In this document: positions 5,199 through 5,760 of the stretch, piece by piece
Position numbering within the stretch: the first letter of the stretch is position 1
Layout: the number at the start of each line of letters is the position of its first letter
Notes under the pieces: generated by a model
Seen by the model: the letters and a program-made list of their open reading frames with translations, nothing else
Databases searched by the model: none
What the model was told of the DNA's origin: nothing
Translations under genes and position numbers: made by a program
Assembly: GCA_018384835.1 (NCBI GenBank)
Contig: JAHAYB010000019.1
Coordinates: forward strand, 1 to 5,760
DNA: 5,760 nt
Direction of reading: 5' to 3'
DNA from: Comamonas sp.
GTDB lineage: Bacteria > Pseudomonadota > Gammaproteobacteria > Burkholderiales > Burkholderiaceae_C

Positions 5199-5760
5199 AT
5201 GACCCAGTTTGCCAAAGAAACCCTGCCCATCAGCCTTGAAGAGGAGATGCGCCGCAGCTACCTTGACTACGCCATGAGCGTGATTGTGGGCCGTGCCTTG
5301 CCCGATGCGCGTGACGGCTTAAAGCCCGTGCACCGGCGCGTGCTGTTTGCCATGCACGAGCTGAACAACGACTGGAACCGCCCCTATAAAAAATCGGCGC
5401 GTATCGTTGGTGATGTGATTGGTAAATACCACCCCCATGGCGATAGCGCGGTGTACGACACCATTGTGCGTATGGCGCAAGATTTTTCCCTGCGTCACAT
5501 GCTGGTCGATGGTCAGGGCAACTTCGGCTCGGTCGATGGTGATAACGCCGCCGCTATGCGTTATACGGAAATTCGCCTGTCGAAAATCGCCCATGAAATG
5601 CTGGCCGACATCGACAAGGAGACGGTAGATTTTGGCCCCAACTACGACGGCAGCGAGCAAGAGCCTTTAGTGCTCCCCACCCGCCTACCTAGCCTGCTGG
5701 TTAACGGCAGCGCTGGGATTGCGGTGGGTATGGCCACCAACATCCCGCCACACAACTTGA
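5199..5760 (+). CDS. gyrA: DNA gyrase subunit A, N-terminal 187 residues (cut by window edge)
   Basis: GyrA is the breakage-reunion subunit of DNA gyrase, which with GyrB introduces negative supercoils using ATP. The N-terminal sequence ([20 protein letters not shown], 20-39) and [13 protein letters not shown] (43-55) are unmistakable. The catalytic tyrosine is Tyr122 in [10 protein letters not shown], at the E. coli position. The quinolone-resistance region carries the susceptible-type residues Ala67, Gly81, Ser83, Ala84, Asp87 and Gln106. The frame stays open to the right edge and roughly four fifths of the protein lies outside. The ATG lacks a well-placed ribosome binding site: the nearest AAGG (5176-5179) is 19 bases upstream. 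The start is nevertheless supported by family alignment, because residue numbers match E. coli through Tyr122. It is divergent from ompA. Confidence 0.98.
   Translation, partial: MTQFAKETLPISLEEEMRRSYLDYAMSVIVGRALPDARDGLKPVHRRVLFAMHELNNDWNRPYKKSARIVGDVIGKYHPHGDSAVYDTIVRMAQDFSLRHMLVDGQGNFGSVDGDNAAAMRYTEIRLSKIAHEMLADIDKETVDFGPNYDGSEQEPLVLPTRLPSLLVNGSAGIAVGMATNIPPHNL

Noticed and set aside
1..5760. CRISPR array, insertion sequence, toxin-antitoxin or defence system
   Set aside because: No regularly spaced repeats, transposase motifs, terminal repeats or defence-family proteins were seen on either strand.

Overview
The window looks like ordinary chromosomal sequence from a betaproteobacterium of the order Burkholderiales, most likely a Comamonadaceae relative. 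This rests on three points: a short OmpA-family protein with a Pro-Ala linker instead of an eight-stranded barrel; a ThiE with a roughly 110-residue N-terminal extension; and the order gyrA / ompA / ubiG / gph, which I recall as conserved in Burkholderiales. No database search was possible, so the taxonomic call comes from protein recognition only. GC content is high over most genes, with a few AT-rich pockets.

Layout, left to right. Positions 1-336 (minus) hold the first 112 codons of bioB (biotin synthase), cut by the window edge. A gene-free stretch of 261 bases follows (337-597), with small hairpins near bioB and a 15-bp inverted repeat next to the thiE stop. thiE (598-1524, minus) encodes thiamine phosphate synthase. 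A complete tRNA-Leu(UAA) gene lies at 1778-1866 (plus), with a plausible sigma70 promoter upstream and an intrinsic terminator downstream. A nitroreductase-family gene of the Frm2/Hbn1 type (2046-2645, plus) is convergent with a minus-strand block. That block, in transcription order, is ompA (4336-4962), an intrinsic terminator, ubiG (3448-4164) and gph (2684-3439). ubiG and gph are 8 bases apart and almost certainly one operon. gyrA begins at 5199 (plus), divergent from ompA, and runs off the right edge after 187 codons.

The genes are housekeeping functions: biotin and thiamine cofactor synthesis (bioB, thiE), translation (tRNA-Leu), ubiquinone biosynthesis (ubiG), clearance of 2-phosphoglycolate (gph), the envelope-peptidoglycan link (ompA) and DNA supercoiling (gyrA). 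I found no mobile element, CRISPR array, phage gene, toxin-antitoxin or defence locus, and nothing I would call a new biological system. The second-look items are small: the ThiE extension, a start-codon-bearing 12-bp tandem repeat in gph, an AT-rich 3' part of ubiG, a structured ompA 3' region, a 27-bp internal duplication in ompA, and the inverted repeat beside thiE.
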